A stretch of DNA of 64,000 nt, from the NCBI GenBank assembly GCA_946406115.1, contig OX291550.1:32030722-32094721 (forward strand). Reading direction: 5' to 3'. The notes below the pieces were generated by a model. It ran no database searches. It was not told the DNA's origin and was given only the letters and a program-made list of their open reading frames with translations. Both the position numbers and the translations under genes were made by a program. This stretch comes from Apoda limacodes. Its lineage: Eukaryota; Arthropoda; Insecta; Lepidoptera; Limacodidae. Numbering within the stretch: position 1 is the stretch's first letter; every line of letters starts with the position of its first letter. Shown here in pieces: positions 22,386-34,350 of the stretch.

Positions 22386-24400
22386 TCTTGAGGCGGTGAA
22401 TCATGAATCATATTTATACGTTGTGTACCTCGAGGCCTATACCCGGAAGGGGAGGCTTGATTTGAATTAGAAAAACGATTTTTAAAATTATTATCATATT
22501 CCCGTTTTCTACAGTTTTCTATGGTGTGGCCAGAGAATTTACAATATCGACATACCAGATCGTTTTTATTTTTTAAGTAATCATTATTTTTATAAATAAA
22601 ACGTGCAGGTTGGATTGGGTTTACATAGGCTCCGTGTGGACTGTGTTTTCCACGAAAATTTTCTTGTTGGTTGAAAGAACGGCTGTGACCTTTGCGAGTC
22701 GAAAATGGCGCTGTTTTCTTAATAGAGGCTGGTAACATTTTTTCTTCAGACACAGCTATATTTGTGGCATTGTGGAGGCTGGCGGGTTCGCGACACCTCA
22801 TAATAGTTGCTAATGTAGGATTTAGACCTGTGATAAATGTAGGGAGGTCTAAGTCCTCCATGTCAGCGACTCGGACAGCTAGTTCTGGTTTTTGTGTGAA
22901 TCGATATATTAATTTCCGTTAATAATTTAGCTAAACAAGTCTCAACTTTTAAAGCGAACTGGCTGACCGATTCATTATGTGGCTGATACATTCTTTTTTT
23001 TTTTTTTTTTATACCACTAAGGTGGCAAACAAGCCTAAGGTCCGCCTGATGGTAAGCGTTCACCGTAGCCTATGGACGCTTGCAACACCAAGGGCATCAC
23101 TCGCGCGTTGCCGATCCTTCAGAAATCTAATAACTTCTTTTTTGAAGAACCCCATACTGTAGTCCTTAGAGGAAACCTTGGCAGGGAGCTCATTCTACAA
23201 CCCAACCATTTCGGTTCTAAAGTGTGAGAATGAATTCCCTGCCGATGGCGAGCGGTGCGATGGTAGAAAGTAGCCGTGGGCATCATTTCGAACAATTCCT
23301 CAGAACACAACCCATTGTACATTGTAGAACACACACAGGGAGGCAAAGTCTCTTCTCAGACTTAGGGGCTCGATAGCGCAAGTGAGTTTGGGATCGTCGA
23401 CAATTCTCACAGCCCGTCCTTGAACCGAGTCAAAAGGGCCAAGCTGGTATCCGGGTGCACCCGCCCAGTGATGGCAGCAGTACTCCATATGGGGCCGGAC
23501 TTGCGACTTGTAAAGCAGCAACCTTTGCCCCGACGTGAAGTACTGCTTCGCTCTGTTGAGTACACCAAGTTTTTTGGACGCCAGCTTAACCTTGTCTAGC
23601 AAGTGATCTCGGAACTGAACATCGCTAGAGATGTGAACACCAAGGATACCAATGCTCTAGGAGATGGAGAGGGGAGTGTTCTGGAATTATGCGACTACAG
23701 TGAATGGGGTTTTCTTAGCGGTGAACGCGCAGACTTGTGTCTTTGAAGGGTTGAATCGGACCAAGTTTTCCCGTCCCCACCTGGGACAGACCGATCTCGA
23801 TTTGAGACACAAGTTCTTCACGTTTTCCTCCACAACAGAACAAGGGATGCTTGCACGGCCCGTGTAATAAGCGTCTCCAGTACTGTCATCTGCATAGCAA
23901 TGTATGTTGTTGATGTCCAACATATCATTGAGGTGCAGTAGAAACAGCGTGGGAGACAGCACAGAGCCTTTCGAGACACCAGCATTAATGTCCATGCTAT
24001 TAGAGCAACTACCGTCAACTACGGCTTGTATGCGTCTGCCGGACAAAAAGCTAGCCACCCATTTGCACAAACCCTTGGGCACTCCGTAAGATGGCAACTT
24101 CGATAAAAGACCCCGGTGCCAGACCCATACTTGAAAGTAGGTGAGTGTAGTGTTTACGGTCTCCAAATTGTGCTTTTAAAAAATCCTCTAGTTGACTCCA
24201 ATCGTCAAAATCTTTGATTGCGCAAGCCGCTTGGGCTCTGCCTGCTAATTTGCTAAGAATAAGTTTAAGTAAAATAGTTTGCTGAGATGTGGATGCAATA
24301 TTAATTGCATTTGTACAGTTATTTTAAAAAGGATTTAGCAGAACTCGACTACCATCGAATGGTTTAGTGAACTAGATAAGAATGTTGGTTTTTCGACATT
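22386..24400 (-). pseudogene. Errantivirus gag remnant, split by a LINE
   Basis: The N-terminal part (about 24400-24126) reads NHFDGSRVLLNPFK and LSKLAGRAQAACAIKDF. It resumes below 22990 with MYQPHNESVSQFALKVE and continues through FITGLNPTLATIMRC to a CCHC zinc knuckle CRYCKFSGHTIENC near 22550, ending at 22386 where another insertion begins. Gag forms the particle and the knuckle binds RNA. Interrupted and frame-shifted, hence inactive. Confidence 0.75.
22994..24125 (-). mobile_element. LINE family A copy, 5'-truncated, inserted in gag
   Basis: Minus-strand RT thumb and C-terminal region: GLCKWVASFLSGRRIQA, CYADDSTGDAYY (catalytic YADD), KKLGVLNRAKQYFTSGQR, VRPHMEYCCHHWAGAP and SLRRDFASLCVF. 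It ends with a T run at 22994-23010, which is its poly(A) tail read from the plus strand. The usual PQG motif reads SKG here. It is the same family as 34900-35547, 35548-38612 and 57508-57662. Confidence 0.85.
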
Positions 24401-24420
24401 ATTATTTATTTATATTAAAA

Positions 24421-24731
24421 TATGTTAATTGCACTAAAATATAGCAATTAAAATGAAACAAATTGTCTTACTGAACCCTAAAAGTAAATAAATCTAGACA
24501 CATTAGACAATGACCAAAGACTCACAGGACGGAGAACGCGTAGGCGTATGCGATAAGGAGCACGACGATAAGGTGTACCACGGAGCGGCTCGGTGACATA
24601 CAGTGATATATATCGAGTTGTAGAGATGTTATTCAGAATATGTAGTAATGTATGTTGAGTTGTTCTTCTTGAATATTGATGTTTCTTTATTTATGTAGAC
24701 TACAGGGTATAGTTGGTATATTCTGGTTACA
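24421..24731. other. Provirus leader region, no gene seen
   Basis: AT-rich sequence between the errantivirus gag start and the tandem repeat. On the minus strand it would be the untranslated leader. No primer-binding site recognised. Confidence 0.4.
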
Positions 24732-25066
24732 GTCACTTTCTATTTTCCACTTTTTCAGATATTGCAGGTATATATTAATAGCTTATTTTCAGGATACAGA
24801 GTCACTTCAATTTTTCAGGATATAGCAGGTATGTATTAAAAGTTTATTTTCAGGATACAGTCACTTCACTTTTTCAGGATATAGCAGGTATGTATTAAAA
24901 GTTTATTTTCAGGATAGTCACTTCACTTTTTCAGGAAATAGCAGGTATGTATTATTAATTTATTTTCAGGGTACAGAGTCACTTCACTTTTTCAGGATAT
25001 AGCAGGTATGTATTAATAGTTTATTTTCAGGATACACAGTCACTTCACTTTTTCACGAAAAGAAAA
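24732..25066. repeat. Tandem repeat, about 60 bp x 5, upstream of provirus gag
   Basis: Each unit contains TCACTTCACTTTTTCAGGA, then TAGCAGGTATGTATTA and GTTTATTTTCAGGATACAG. About five copies diverge by small indels. On the minus strand this lies in the untranslated region before gag. On the plus strand each unit carries two TTTTCAG motifs that look like 3' splice sites. Confidence 0.8.
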
Positions 25067-25430
25067 GAACAAAAACAAAAAAACAAAATTTAATAGGCAA
25101 GACGTGAAGACGTGTTTCTTTGTGCTCTGTACTATTAATTGTTAAACATTTGTTAAAGTTCACTATTTCAAACAAAACAAACTACAAATTGTGTTATTTA
25201 TACAGTGCTATCATACAATTCTAACTGAAAGCAAAAAAATATATATTCGTGAGTACAATTTAACAAAAATGTTTAAAATAAATCGTTATAATGTGTTAAA
25301 TGTGTGGTGAACTATTTTCGTCAGCTGTTTTCTACCTACAAAAGAGTATATCTTACCCAATTTGGAATATTTATATTACAAAAGACTAACTCTATTTGTT
25401 GTTAATTTCGTTTCAACTGATTATATCTGA
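25067..25430. other. AT-rich spacer, no gene seen
   Basis: No coding sequence or recognisable repeat between the tandem array and the next LINE. Confidence 0.5.
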
Positions 25431-25485
25431 ATAGCTCAGTGCATCTACGTTGAGCACACTGAGCTAGCGGGTTCGATTCTACGTT
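25431..25485 (+). promoter_or_regulatory. tRNA-like A/B box pair before a LINE
   Basis: TAGCTCAGTGCA (25432-25443) and GGTTCGATTC (25470-25479) match pol III A and B boxes. GCTCAGTG and CACTGAGC form an 8-bp inverted pair between them. It lies about 50 bases before the first ORF of the LINE. It may be a tRNA-derived SINE fragment or part of the LINE leader. Confidence 0.4.
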
Positions 25486-25531
25486 ATACCAAAGGACTTT
25501 TTCTTTTTTTACAATACCTTGAATAGTAGAT

Positions 25532-26290
25532 ATGTCAAAATCATCTATCACGAGGGGTTGCTGTAAATCAAATTCACAGGATAAATTTCTGCATTGTAAT
25601 TCCTGTCTACAAGCTTTCCATTATGCCTGCTTTACTATGGAATAAAAAACGGATGAAGCTGCTAAAGTGTTTTCTGCAACTTGGAACTGTCCAGTATGCA
25701 TATCGAAAACTAGTAACAACGATAATACACCGGTGGGTTACAATCCTACCGCAAGCTTAAGACCAACTAAACGACAGGCACTTCAATCTCCACCTTGTAC
25801 TAGCCAAGACGCCTCATTGACTCTTGAAAAACTTAGAGATAGTGTACAAGACGTCGTGAAAACACAAATGGATAAACTGTTATCTCAAATTCATGATAAG
25901 ATAAGCCACTTAGCTACAAAGAACTCGATGCTATAAAACATGAATTCCAAATACTTCAAGTTCAAGACCTCGGTCAACAGTAGTGCAGTTTAATCACCCA
26001 AGAATCAAGGATTCTTTTTAGCGTCTTCAATAAAATTTAATAAATCGAAGTCTGGCAATGATAAACTGAATAGTTCGTTTATTGGAATTAGTGGTCTTAA
26101 AGTACCTATTTTCGTAACAGAGCACTTGTCACCTGCAAACAAAGCACTCCACGCTGCTACAAGAAAAAAAGCAAGGGAAAAGGGCTTTAAGTACGTGTGA
26201 ACAAGAAACGGACGGATATTTACAAGGAAAAATGAAAATTCAGAATACAAGTTGATTAGGGATATGGACTCATTAAGAAATATTAATTAA
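25532..26290 (+). pseudogene. LINE ORF1 with PHD-like zinc finger
   Basis: From ATG 25532: MSKSSITRGCCKSNSQ, FLHCNSCLQAFHYACF and WNCPVCISK. The C-C, C-C, H-C, C-C spacing is PHD-like. A TAA at 25643-25645 interrupts the finger and the frame continues to 25936 through a coiled-coil-like KLRDSVQDVVKTQMDKL. The conserved ORF1 end then reads from about 26020 in another frame: HLSPANKALHAATRKK, ARNGRIF-like and a DSLRNIN end at 26290. ORF1 proteins bind element RNA. Confidence 0.7.
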
Positions 26291-26409
26291 GTTGATTAGG
26301 TTTTTGTTTTCTTTTCATTCTTCTTATTATTATTCTGCTTTCTTTTTGACATTTACTGGATTAAAATCAGAACGTCCTAGTTCTCAGGACCAAAACTCAT
26401 AATTTTTAT

Positions 26410-29400
26410 CGTAATATTTGTTGCTCAAGCTATGATATTGTAATATTAACAGGACCTTGGTTAAACAGCGGAGTATTAACAAGTGAGTTATTTGACAATA
26501 GGTACACTGTCTACACACTGTCAGCGAATCGTCTGGTTTTCATAATTAAAAGGATGGAGGTGGAGTTCTTATTGCAGTCCTGCAAAAATATGAATCAAAA
26601 AGGTTAAGAGAATATGTATCTGATTGTGAGGATTTATGGGTATCAGTGAAACTTAATCTAAATAATCAACAGCACAATATCGACTTGTGTGCAGTTTACT
26701 TGCCTCCCCCAGTTCAACGAACCATTCTTGAACAATTTATTATAAAATGTTATACGGTGATAGACAATAATGAATTAAATTGTTGTATATTTGGAGGCTT
26801 CAATATGAGTAATATAAACTGGGAAATAGTTAACTCCTCAAAAGGTTCCAATTGTAACATATCACTTACAGCACAAACTTTATTAGACTTTTTATACCTA
26901 AACAATTTTAAGCAATTTTATTTTGTTCCTAACAACAAGGGTAAAATCTTAGATTTAGTACTATGAAACGCTTTTGAATTTGAAGTAGTTAATGCCATGG
27001 ATGTACTAACTGTTATAGATCTGTTGCATCCACCCATGGAGATACATTTATCTATACCTAACGATCGATACCTTAAACCGAATTATTGCAATAGATTAAA
27101 TTTTCACAAAGCAGATTACACTGAAATAACGAAGCAACTACAAATTATAGATTGGGATGATGTTTTTAAAATTGATAGTGACGTAGATAGTATGATAAAA
27201 ATATTCTATTCTAAAATCAGGGATATAATTCATAAGTGTATACCAGCATATAAACCAAAGCCAAGTAAATTTCCTATATGGTTTAATCACACTTTAATTA
27301 AAAGTCTAATGACTTTTACGACAAAAAATAAAGCGCGGAAAAGATTTAAGATGCATAAGAATCCATTAGATGAATTTGAATTCAAATTACTATGGAGAAG
27401 GAGTGATAAGTTAGCATCTGACTGCTACAAAACTTACTTAAATGACATAGAAAGTAAAATAGCGAATTATTCCAAACTTTTTTGGTCATTTATTAAGGCA
27501 ACGAGAGGAACAGTTAATGTCTATCCAATTACTTTGACCAATGGTTTTGACGAATCAAGTGATGGTACGGAAATTTGTAATATGTTTGCAAGATATTTTT
27601 CTTCTGTTTATGACAATAATTATTAATCAAGTGATAGCAGTAATACTATATCTTTGAAAGAATATGGAGAATGTTTCGGGTCATTAATAATTAGTCACAA
27701 AGCAATAAAACAGAAATTAAATAAATGAGACATAACCAAAGGCGCAGGACCTGATGGGATACCATCAATATTCATCGCTAATTTCACCTCTTGTTTAGTA
27801 CATCCTCTTTACCTAATCTTTAGTAGATCTTTGTCTTCTGGTAGCTTCCCACGCGAGTGGAAAATATCTAGAGTAATACCTATTCATAAAGCTGATGAAT
27901 TATCACTGGTTGTCAACTACAGGCCAATCTCTATACCATCAACTTTTGGAAAAAAAATTGAATCTTTGGTTTGTCCATACGTTCAAAATCACATAAAGCA
28001 ACATGTTTCTAATCATCAACATGGATTTTTTAAAGGAAGATAAACATGTACTAACTTTATTTCGTTAACAGAGGCAATAGATGCGCGGAAACAGGTTGAT
28101 GTTATCTACACTGATTTTAGCAAGGCCTTCGATAAAGTATCACACAAAATATTGTTACGTAAGCTATTTGCTTATGGCTTTACTGGTTCCGTTTTGAAGT
28201 GGTTTGAATCATATTTAAGTAACTGATCGTTTCATGTCGTAGTAAACGGTTTTAAATCCGATGAATTTAGAAAACCATCAGTAGTACCACAGGGATCACA
28301 TCTGGGGCCTATTCTTTTCAATATTTTTGTCAATGATATTCCCGACTGCTTACAACACTCCACACCCTATATGTATGCTGATGACTTAAATGCTGATGGC
28401 TAAAACTATAGAATCTGTTAAAGATGTTGATATGTTGCAGCAAGACTTAGATTGCTTGGTCAATTGGTGCAATAAAAACGATATGCAACTGAATATTAAA
28501 AAATGTCACTTCATAAAATTCACACGCAAACAAACCGTAATTGTATCAACATATCACATTAAAGACGTGACCCTTCGGGAAGTAGAGTGTATAAAGGACT
28601 TAGGGGTACTTCTTGACAAGATTGACAACATAGTTAAAAAAGCGTCCAAATTGCTAGGAGTCATTATTAGGAACGGGAAAGCCTTTCACAAAACAAGCAC
28701 CAAGATTCTACTTTGCAACAGCTTGGTTCGTAGTGTTCTCGAATACTGTAGCGTAGTTTGGAAACCACATTATTCCACACATTCGCTTAGGTTAGAACGT
28801 GTACAAATTGTGTGTGTCAGCTCCGACGCACGACTGGAGTTTACTGAACACAATGATAACGATTAAAACTTCACAATAACAATATTAATTATTGATATTT
28901 ATAATAAAAACAGCAATATAAAAATGTCGGCACTGATAGAAATAAACAAACCCAATAACATATAGGTATAGTCGCTTTGCAGTATACCCTATGCACATGT
29001 CCCTATACCCTACACTCACAACCAAATTAGAAAGTTGCGCGACATAGGATGCGCACCAAAAACGTAACGAGGTCATTCATCGATAGATTTTACTCCTCAC
29101 ATTTTTCTCATACCGGGCTCCTTATATATGCAAATCGATTCTTAAGGAGTAAACTCCAAAAAGATTTCTGTGGAATATTGCAAACAGCATAGGCAAAACA
29201 AAAACTTCTTATACTCAAAGGCTAGAACATTTCAAAATGTCTTCACTCGATAAGCGCCGAGACATGCTTGATCTGGTATTTTTGTTTAAGATCTTAAGAT
29301 CCCAAATCGACTGTCCTCAACTGTTGCAGAAATTTAATTTCAGAATACCTATTAGATATGCACAAAAATCAATAAATTTATTTACACAACCACGACGCAA

Positions 29401-29487
29401 AACAGTACTGGTATCAAACTCCCCCGTGGCACGATTGACCAGGCTTTCAAACCAATACACTACAAATTTACACCGACAACCTTTTTA
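26410..29487 (+). pseudogene. LINE ORF2: endonuclease-reverse transcriptase (family B)
   Basis: The endonuclease part reads ILTGPWLNSGV, CAVYLPPPVQRTILEQF and FGGFNMSNINWE. The canonical GDFN is GGFN, so a catalytic Asp is lost. The RT part reads GAGPDGIPSIF, REWKISRVIPIHK, VNYRPISIPSTFGK, HQHGFFKGR and TDFSKAFDKVSH. Then VPQGSHLGPILFNIFVND and YADD (28374-28385). Same-frame stops are at 26964, 27624, 27726 and 28041, and a frameshift lies just after YADD. The C-terminal part resumes after an insertion with SSLDKRRDMLDLVFLFKIL and TVLVSNSPVARL. Confidence 0.85.
28813..29130. other. Unclassified insertion in LINE B thumb region
   Basis: The LINE reads VLEYCSVVWKPHYS then LERVQ to about 28812 and its next recognisable motifs resume after about 29130. 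The intervening sequence begins TTGTGTGTGTCAGCTCCGAC, is AT-rich and has no coding potential. Ends and target duplication not resolved. Confidence 0.4.
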
Positions 29488-30216
29488 AGTACCGCAGGAA
29501 AATATTTAATTGTAATAAAAATAATAATAATAATTTTAAATTTAATAGTGTTATTGTAATCGAACTCATCAATTTAATTTTATTAACAATCTCATTTTTC
29601 ATTTAATTTAGTGTAATTTGATTTATTTTGTTTCAATTTAATTAATTTTGATTTAAATTTTAATCTTAATGTACTTAAATTTAGTCTTAAATTATTTATT
29701 TTTAATTTTTTTTAATTAATTTGCATTGAATTATTTTGTTTTGCCTATTGTAGCTAGCTCTTTATTATTATTTACATATGTGAACTTATTGAATGCTGTG
29801 TTTACCCATAAGTGGTTGTACATTTAGTTTAAGACAGCAAGTTTCTATTAAATACCGCTACATAATCTGCTGTTTTCATTTACTGTATGTTAGCTCCATC
29901 TGGACTTATCAATCAAAATAAGAGGACGTCACCGCCGACGAGCCCATCATCCCGACACATCTCGAGGACCGCTACACCCAAACGTCTCCGCCTCCTCTTT
30001 GCGGAAACAATTGGAGGTCCCACCGAGATAAGGTGGGATCGTCCTGACGCCCGATTCTCCGCACCACATATGAATCAGCCATCACTTCGCTCAACCATGT
30101 TTTAGGGATCGTAACGACCCGATACACATGCCACCAACGCAGAGACACTTTGAGACAGCATTGCAGCCACGTTAGCAAAAGATAGCACCGAGCAAAACTG
30201 TGAACCGGCAACGACA

Positions 30217-30846
30217 TTGAAGCAACCAGTCAATCAACGAAGACCACCTATTCGGCAAGCGCGCGTTCGTGCCCAGTCGGCACTTATCGCCGGTAAAGTT
30301 GTCGAGCCGCGCAAGAGCAAGACAGCTAGTGAGGTGAAAATGACGTCATCGTCGTCGAGTCCGGCATCACCTGTGGCACTGGCAGCGCAGGAGCAGACTA
30401 ATCCACTCTCGTCATCGAAAACCTCGCCAGCCACCCCGCTCCTCGCGTCAATGACTCATGCTATGACAAGCGATCGGGAGCTAGCACCTACCGACGGAGA
30501 ATGGACGGAAGTAAGGCCCAAACGTCAGCGGGGGCCACCCGTTGAGGTTGTTAAAGGTAAGGCCGCAACTGGAACGACACCTCTTAAAGCAATTGACTAT
30601 ACGAAATACCTACACGTGTACTATGTTAAATTAGGCACAACCGATGTCATGATTAGTGACCACTTAAAAACAATCACTAACTCGGAGGATTGCACAGTAG
30701 AAGCTCTTAAGGCACGCGTGAATTATGCATCATTTAAGCTGGGAGTACCTGAAAAACTTATCTCAAAGGTGTTACAAGCTGAAAATTGGGCTGAAAACAT
30801 TTGCATCAAACCATGGCGGCAGTATTTTCGTCGCTCCGTTGCATAA
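30217..30846 (+). CDS. LINE ORF1 (family D), open
   Basis: An uninterrupted 209-codon frame. The first half is low-complexity (Ser, Ala, Pro, Lys) with a basic patch KRQRGPPVEV. The second half, starting YTKYLHVYYVKLGTT, contains CTVEALKARVNYASFKLG and ends NICIKPWRQYFRR, the conserved C-terminal domain of ORF1 in many insect LINEs, probably nucleic-acid binding. It overlaps the ORF2 frame, which is open from 30725. It may be intact, unlike the ORF2 behind it. Confidence 0.65.
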   Translation: MKQPVNQRRPPIRQARVRAQSALIAGKVVEPRKSKTASEVKMTSSSSSPASPVALAAQEQTNPLSSSKTSPATPLLASMTHAMTSDRELAPTDGEWTEVRPKRQRGPPVEVVKGKAATGTTPLKAIDYTKYLHVYYVKLGTTDVMISDHLKTITNSEDCTVEALKARVNYASFKLGVPEKLISKVLQAENWAENICIKPWRQYFRRSVA

Positions 30847-30857
30847 GAGCAGTAAAG

Positions 30858-33626
30858 CCAAATTTATTAACATCGTGTACCAAAATGTTCGAGGACTACG
30901 TACTAAAGCGAGGTGTTTTAAACAATCAATACTTAATGGAACACAGTATGATTTGATAGCAACGACAGAGACGTTTTTAGTTAGTTCTGTGATAGACTCA
31001 GAATTGTTTCCGACGGGGTACACCGTGCTGCGTGAGGACCGTGATGGCGATGCCGGACACGGCGGCGTGCTGCTGGCCGCGCGCCACCCGTACGTGCTGC
31101 GTCGAGTGACAGATGTCGACGGGTTAACACCGGACCAGGATTTGCTAATTTCAACCGCCATAAACAAAAATATAACTTTTGAGTGTATCGTAGTATACTT
31201 ACCGCCTCACTTTAATGACGACCAGTACCTGTGCGTATTACAAACAATAGAAAATGTTATTTGCAAATTCCCACAAATGGAAATTGTTATATTAGGTGAT
31301 TTTAATCTTAAGTTCATGTCTAAAAATGTTTATACTAGTTTTAATAATTTTTTGAATTTTTGTAATGTTAGTCAATTTAATCAGGTGGCAAATATGTATG
31401 AGGATAAGTTAGATTTAGTATTAAGCAGTTTGCCAGAGGATTGCATTAGCGTGCGATTGCTTGCGGTGGTACTGCGCCGGCCCCGCGGCCACCAGCAGGA
31501 ACCTACATCGTCTGCCCCGCCACCGTCATTTTCAGAATCTCGCGAGTGAAATTTCCGAAGGGCTAACCTAAGTGAACTATATAAGGCTATCGCCAATATT
31601 GACTGTAGTGACGTTCTTCAGGAAACTGAAGTTGTACTAGCAACGGACATCTTTTACTCAAAATTAAATAGTTGTATTAACGACTGGGTTCCAATTCAAA
31701 AGCGTGATACAGGAAACCAGCGATATTCATATCCGACTTGGTTTACTCCACAAATTAAACGCAACATAAAACATAAGTATTATCACTTTAAAAGATATAA
31801 AATGGAATGTAAGAATTTAATAAGGAACTTTATAAATATTATAGGACATTAGTGAAAACTCAAATAGGCAAAGCATTTGACTCGTATATTAAAAATATTG
31901 AAACCAATATCAAAAACAATCCCAAACTTTTTTGGAAATACATATCAGACCAACGAAAGAGTAGACAACCCACTGACAATTTTAAGTATCGCGACAAGAC
32001 TGTAACTGGACAAGAAGCGGTAGACGCATTTGCCGAATATTTTAGCTCGGTGTTCCTGACTTAGGTACCGAGACTCACAGCGCAGTATCGAGCTGGTAGC
32101 GTCCGACAGCGCCCGTGTTTCAAAACTCAAACCTACTTTTTCCGCAGGACCAGATGGTATCCCTCCTTTCGTAGTGAAGGATTGTATTTTAGTGCTTTGT
32201 GTCCCGCTACTGTATATTTACAATCTATCGTTGCGCACGGGGGTCTATCCACCTTGTTGGAAAATATCTCGAGTTACGCCGACATTTAAAGGCGGTGATA
32301 AGGCTTACGTAGAGGATTACAGACCTGTGGCAGTCCTATCTGTGTTCGGAAAGATCTTAAAGTCAACTCTTAATTTTTATATTTGTGGGCAGATTTGAAC
32401 ATCTTTGCATGACAGTCAGCACGGATTTCGTCCAGGACGCTCGACTGCAACACACCACACTAACTTTGTAAATACTGTGGCAGCGGCCATAGACGACGGG
32501 TATAGTGTGGATGTTGCATATCTCGATTTTAAAAAAGCTTTCGACCAGGTGGATAATGACATATTACTTACAAAATTTGCAAAGTTCGGATTCACTCCAA
32601 TTTGATGTGTCTATTGGACAGCTACCTAAGCAACAGAATGCAATTCGTCAAAATAAGAGATTTTTTTTCAGATGCGTACTATACGAGGTCAGGATTAAGT
32701 CAAGGCAGCACCCTGGGTCCAACCCAGTTCCTTTTGATGATTAATGACTTACCTCAACATCTTGGCGAAAAATCAAAATGCTTAATATTTGCAGATGACC
32801 TTAAATTATACGCTATTATAAAGAATGCTGCAGATTGTACATCACTGCAAACGGATATTCTAAAAGCTGCACAATGGAGTAACTCAAACCGCTCAAGTTT
32901 TAATACGAAAAAGTATGTGATTATGACCTTCACACGCTCGCGCACGATCAGGTATGAATACTACCTGTCGGAAGCGACGCTACAAAGAGTTGACAGTATA
33001 CGTGACTTGGGACTAACATTTGACAGTGAACAAAATTTTCGTGATCATATTGGTATTGTTTGTCAAAAAGCCAATAGGACTCTGGGTTTCATCATGAGAC
33101 AATCACGAGAGTTTAAAGATGTAAGAGAAGAGTGGCTATAATGCTATATAATGCATTTGTTCGTAGTAGTCTTGAGTTTAACGCAGTAGTTTGGGATCCA
33201 CGTGAGACCAAATATGTGCTCATGTTGGAAAAAATACAAACAAAATTTGCGAGGTCCATTTTTAAAAAAAAAAGTATGGGTATTATTAGAGTAGAGTTAA
33301 GGCGAAAGCTACAAACGATAGTTCACTTCTGCATGCTTTTAGGCAATAAGATTGACAACCCGGTGGAATTAAGCTCGCTAGGTCTATTCGTGCCCGATGG
33401 GTATGTTCGGGGTAGTGCTGCGGGAGGCAACGGGCCGCGGCGGCAGCGCCCGCTATTTGCTGTGCCCACTGTGCGTACGCAGCATGCCGGGAATGCACCA
33501 ACGTCACGAGCTGTGGCGTTAGTAAATAATTTTAATTCTCATTCCGCAGACATACACGTATTTAACAGCTATATAAATAACATAAGGTGTTATGCCTCTT
33601 ACTATCTATCGAATATAAATATATAG
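30858..33626 (+). pseudogene. LINE ORF2 (family D): endonuclease-reverse transcriptase
   Basis: Endonuclease: YQNVRGLRTKARCFKQ, LIATTETFL, CIVVYLPPHF and VILGDFNLKF, with the GDFN Asp kept. The reading breaks at a TGA at 31547 within a GC-rich patch. The middle reads SYPTWFTPQIKRNIKH. RT: AGPDGIPPFVVKD, ISRVTPTFKGGDK, DYRPVAVLSVFGK, DSQHGFRPGRST and LDFKKAFDQVD. Then GLSQGSTLGP and IFADDLKLY (FADD 32788-32799). The C-terminal half carries on in a further frame to TAG near 33626. At least four frame changes or stops. Confidence 0.85.
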
Positions 33627-33819
33627 ATGTGGCTAAATTATAAACGCGTTAGACCTAGTCTGTAAGTTTATAATTGTATTGAAATGAAATAAATAAATAA
33701 ATGACACACTCAAGCAACTCCAAAAAAACTTCGATTGTACTAGTTACATTGTATGTGGTAAAGGAACAAAATATAAGAGGAGAAGATTGGAAGGTTTAGA
33801 ATGCTTTACTAACAAGAAG

Positions 33820-34270
33820 AACCGGCAAGAAACTCAGCAGTTAATCTTTTATACTTCATATTAAAATACAATATAGCCTTTCACTAGGTAATAACATAGC
33901 ATACAATAATTTTATTTAAAAAATATTTCATATGCCCCAATACAAATACAAATCAATTAAGTTCTAATTTTTCCAAGCATTTTTATCATTTATGTAGTCA
34001 TCAACTTTGTAATAGCTTTTTTTCATTAAACTGTCTTTGACATATATTTTAAATTTATTTGAGGGTAAATTAACCACATGATCTGGAATTTTATTATAGA
34101 AAAATATACTTTGTATTGCGAAAGAGCTATGTACCTTCTGAAAACGACATTTTAGAACTACCAATTTATCCTTATTCCTTGTATTAACAATGTGTAAGTC
34201 ACTATTTTGAGGAAATAAGTGAAAATTTTTGCTAACATACATTATACAAAGAGAGATAGGGCACTGCAAG
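33820..34270 (-). mobile_element. CR1-like LINE 3' fragment
   Basis: The minus strand reads IFFYNKIPDHVVNLPSNKF, KIYVKDSLMKKSYYKV and DDYINDKNAWKN, ending at 33964. This is the usual C-terminal end of CR1-group ORF2 in Lepidoptera. The following 3' tail contains GAAGAACCGGCAAGAAACTC at 33821-33840. Everything upstream of the C-terminal domain is missing. Confidence 0.75.
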
Positions 34271-34350
34271 TACTCGCTCGAATAAGCTGCCCGAACAAAT
34301 AAAGCGGGGCAGAGCGCGTACTCGCTCGTATGAGCGGCCCGAACTGGGGA

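Larger units (their letters stand above)
15060..24420 (-). mobile_element. Errantivirus-like (gypsy-type endogenous retrovirus) provirus, disrupted
   Basis: On the minus strand the order is gag (24400-22386), protease (about 21230-20622), RT/RNase H (20145-18421), integrase (18166-17107) and env (16845-15098). Having env after pol is characteristic of insect errantiviruses. The gag is interrupted by two independent LINE insertions and pol and env have stops and frame changes, so it is an old, dead copy. After env the sequence TGTTACACCCCTAG (minus) could open a 3' LTR, but no matching 5' LTR was found. Confidence 0.85.
25500..29490 (+). mobile_element. CR1-like LINE (family B) with PHD-finger ORF1, nearly complete
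   Basis: ORF1 with a PHD-type zinc finger and ORF2 with APE endonuclease, RT and C-terminal region follow in the right order. An ORF1 PHD finger is known from arthropod CR1-group elements. In-frame stops, one frameshift after the YADD box and an insertion near 28813 disable it. The AT-rich stretch after 29490 up to about 29880 is probably its 3' tail region; nothing else is seen there. Confidence 0.82.
29887..33705 (+). mobile_element. Jockey/CR1-group LINE (family D), nearly full length
   Basis: A GC-richer leader, an ORF1 ending in a conserved basic domain, and an ORF2 with endonuclease, RT and C-terminal region, ending in an AAATAAATAAATAAATG tail at about 33688-33705. Copy length of about 3.8 kb fits the group. 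It lies directly after LINE B in the same orientation. A frame at 29887-30105 (Ser/Thr/Pro-rich) may belong to the ORF1 start. Confidence 0.82.

Noticed and set aside
22863..23063. Plus and minus ORFs spanning the T run at 22994-23010
   Set aside because: They join errantivirus gag to a LINE poly(A) tail across an insertion boundary and are not real frames.
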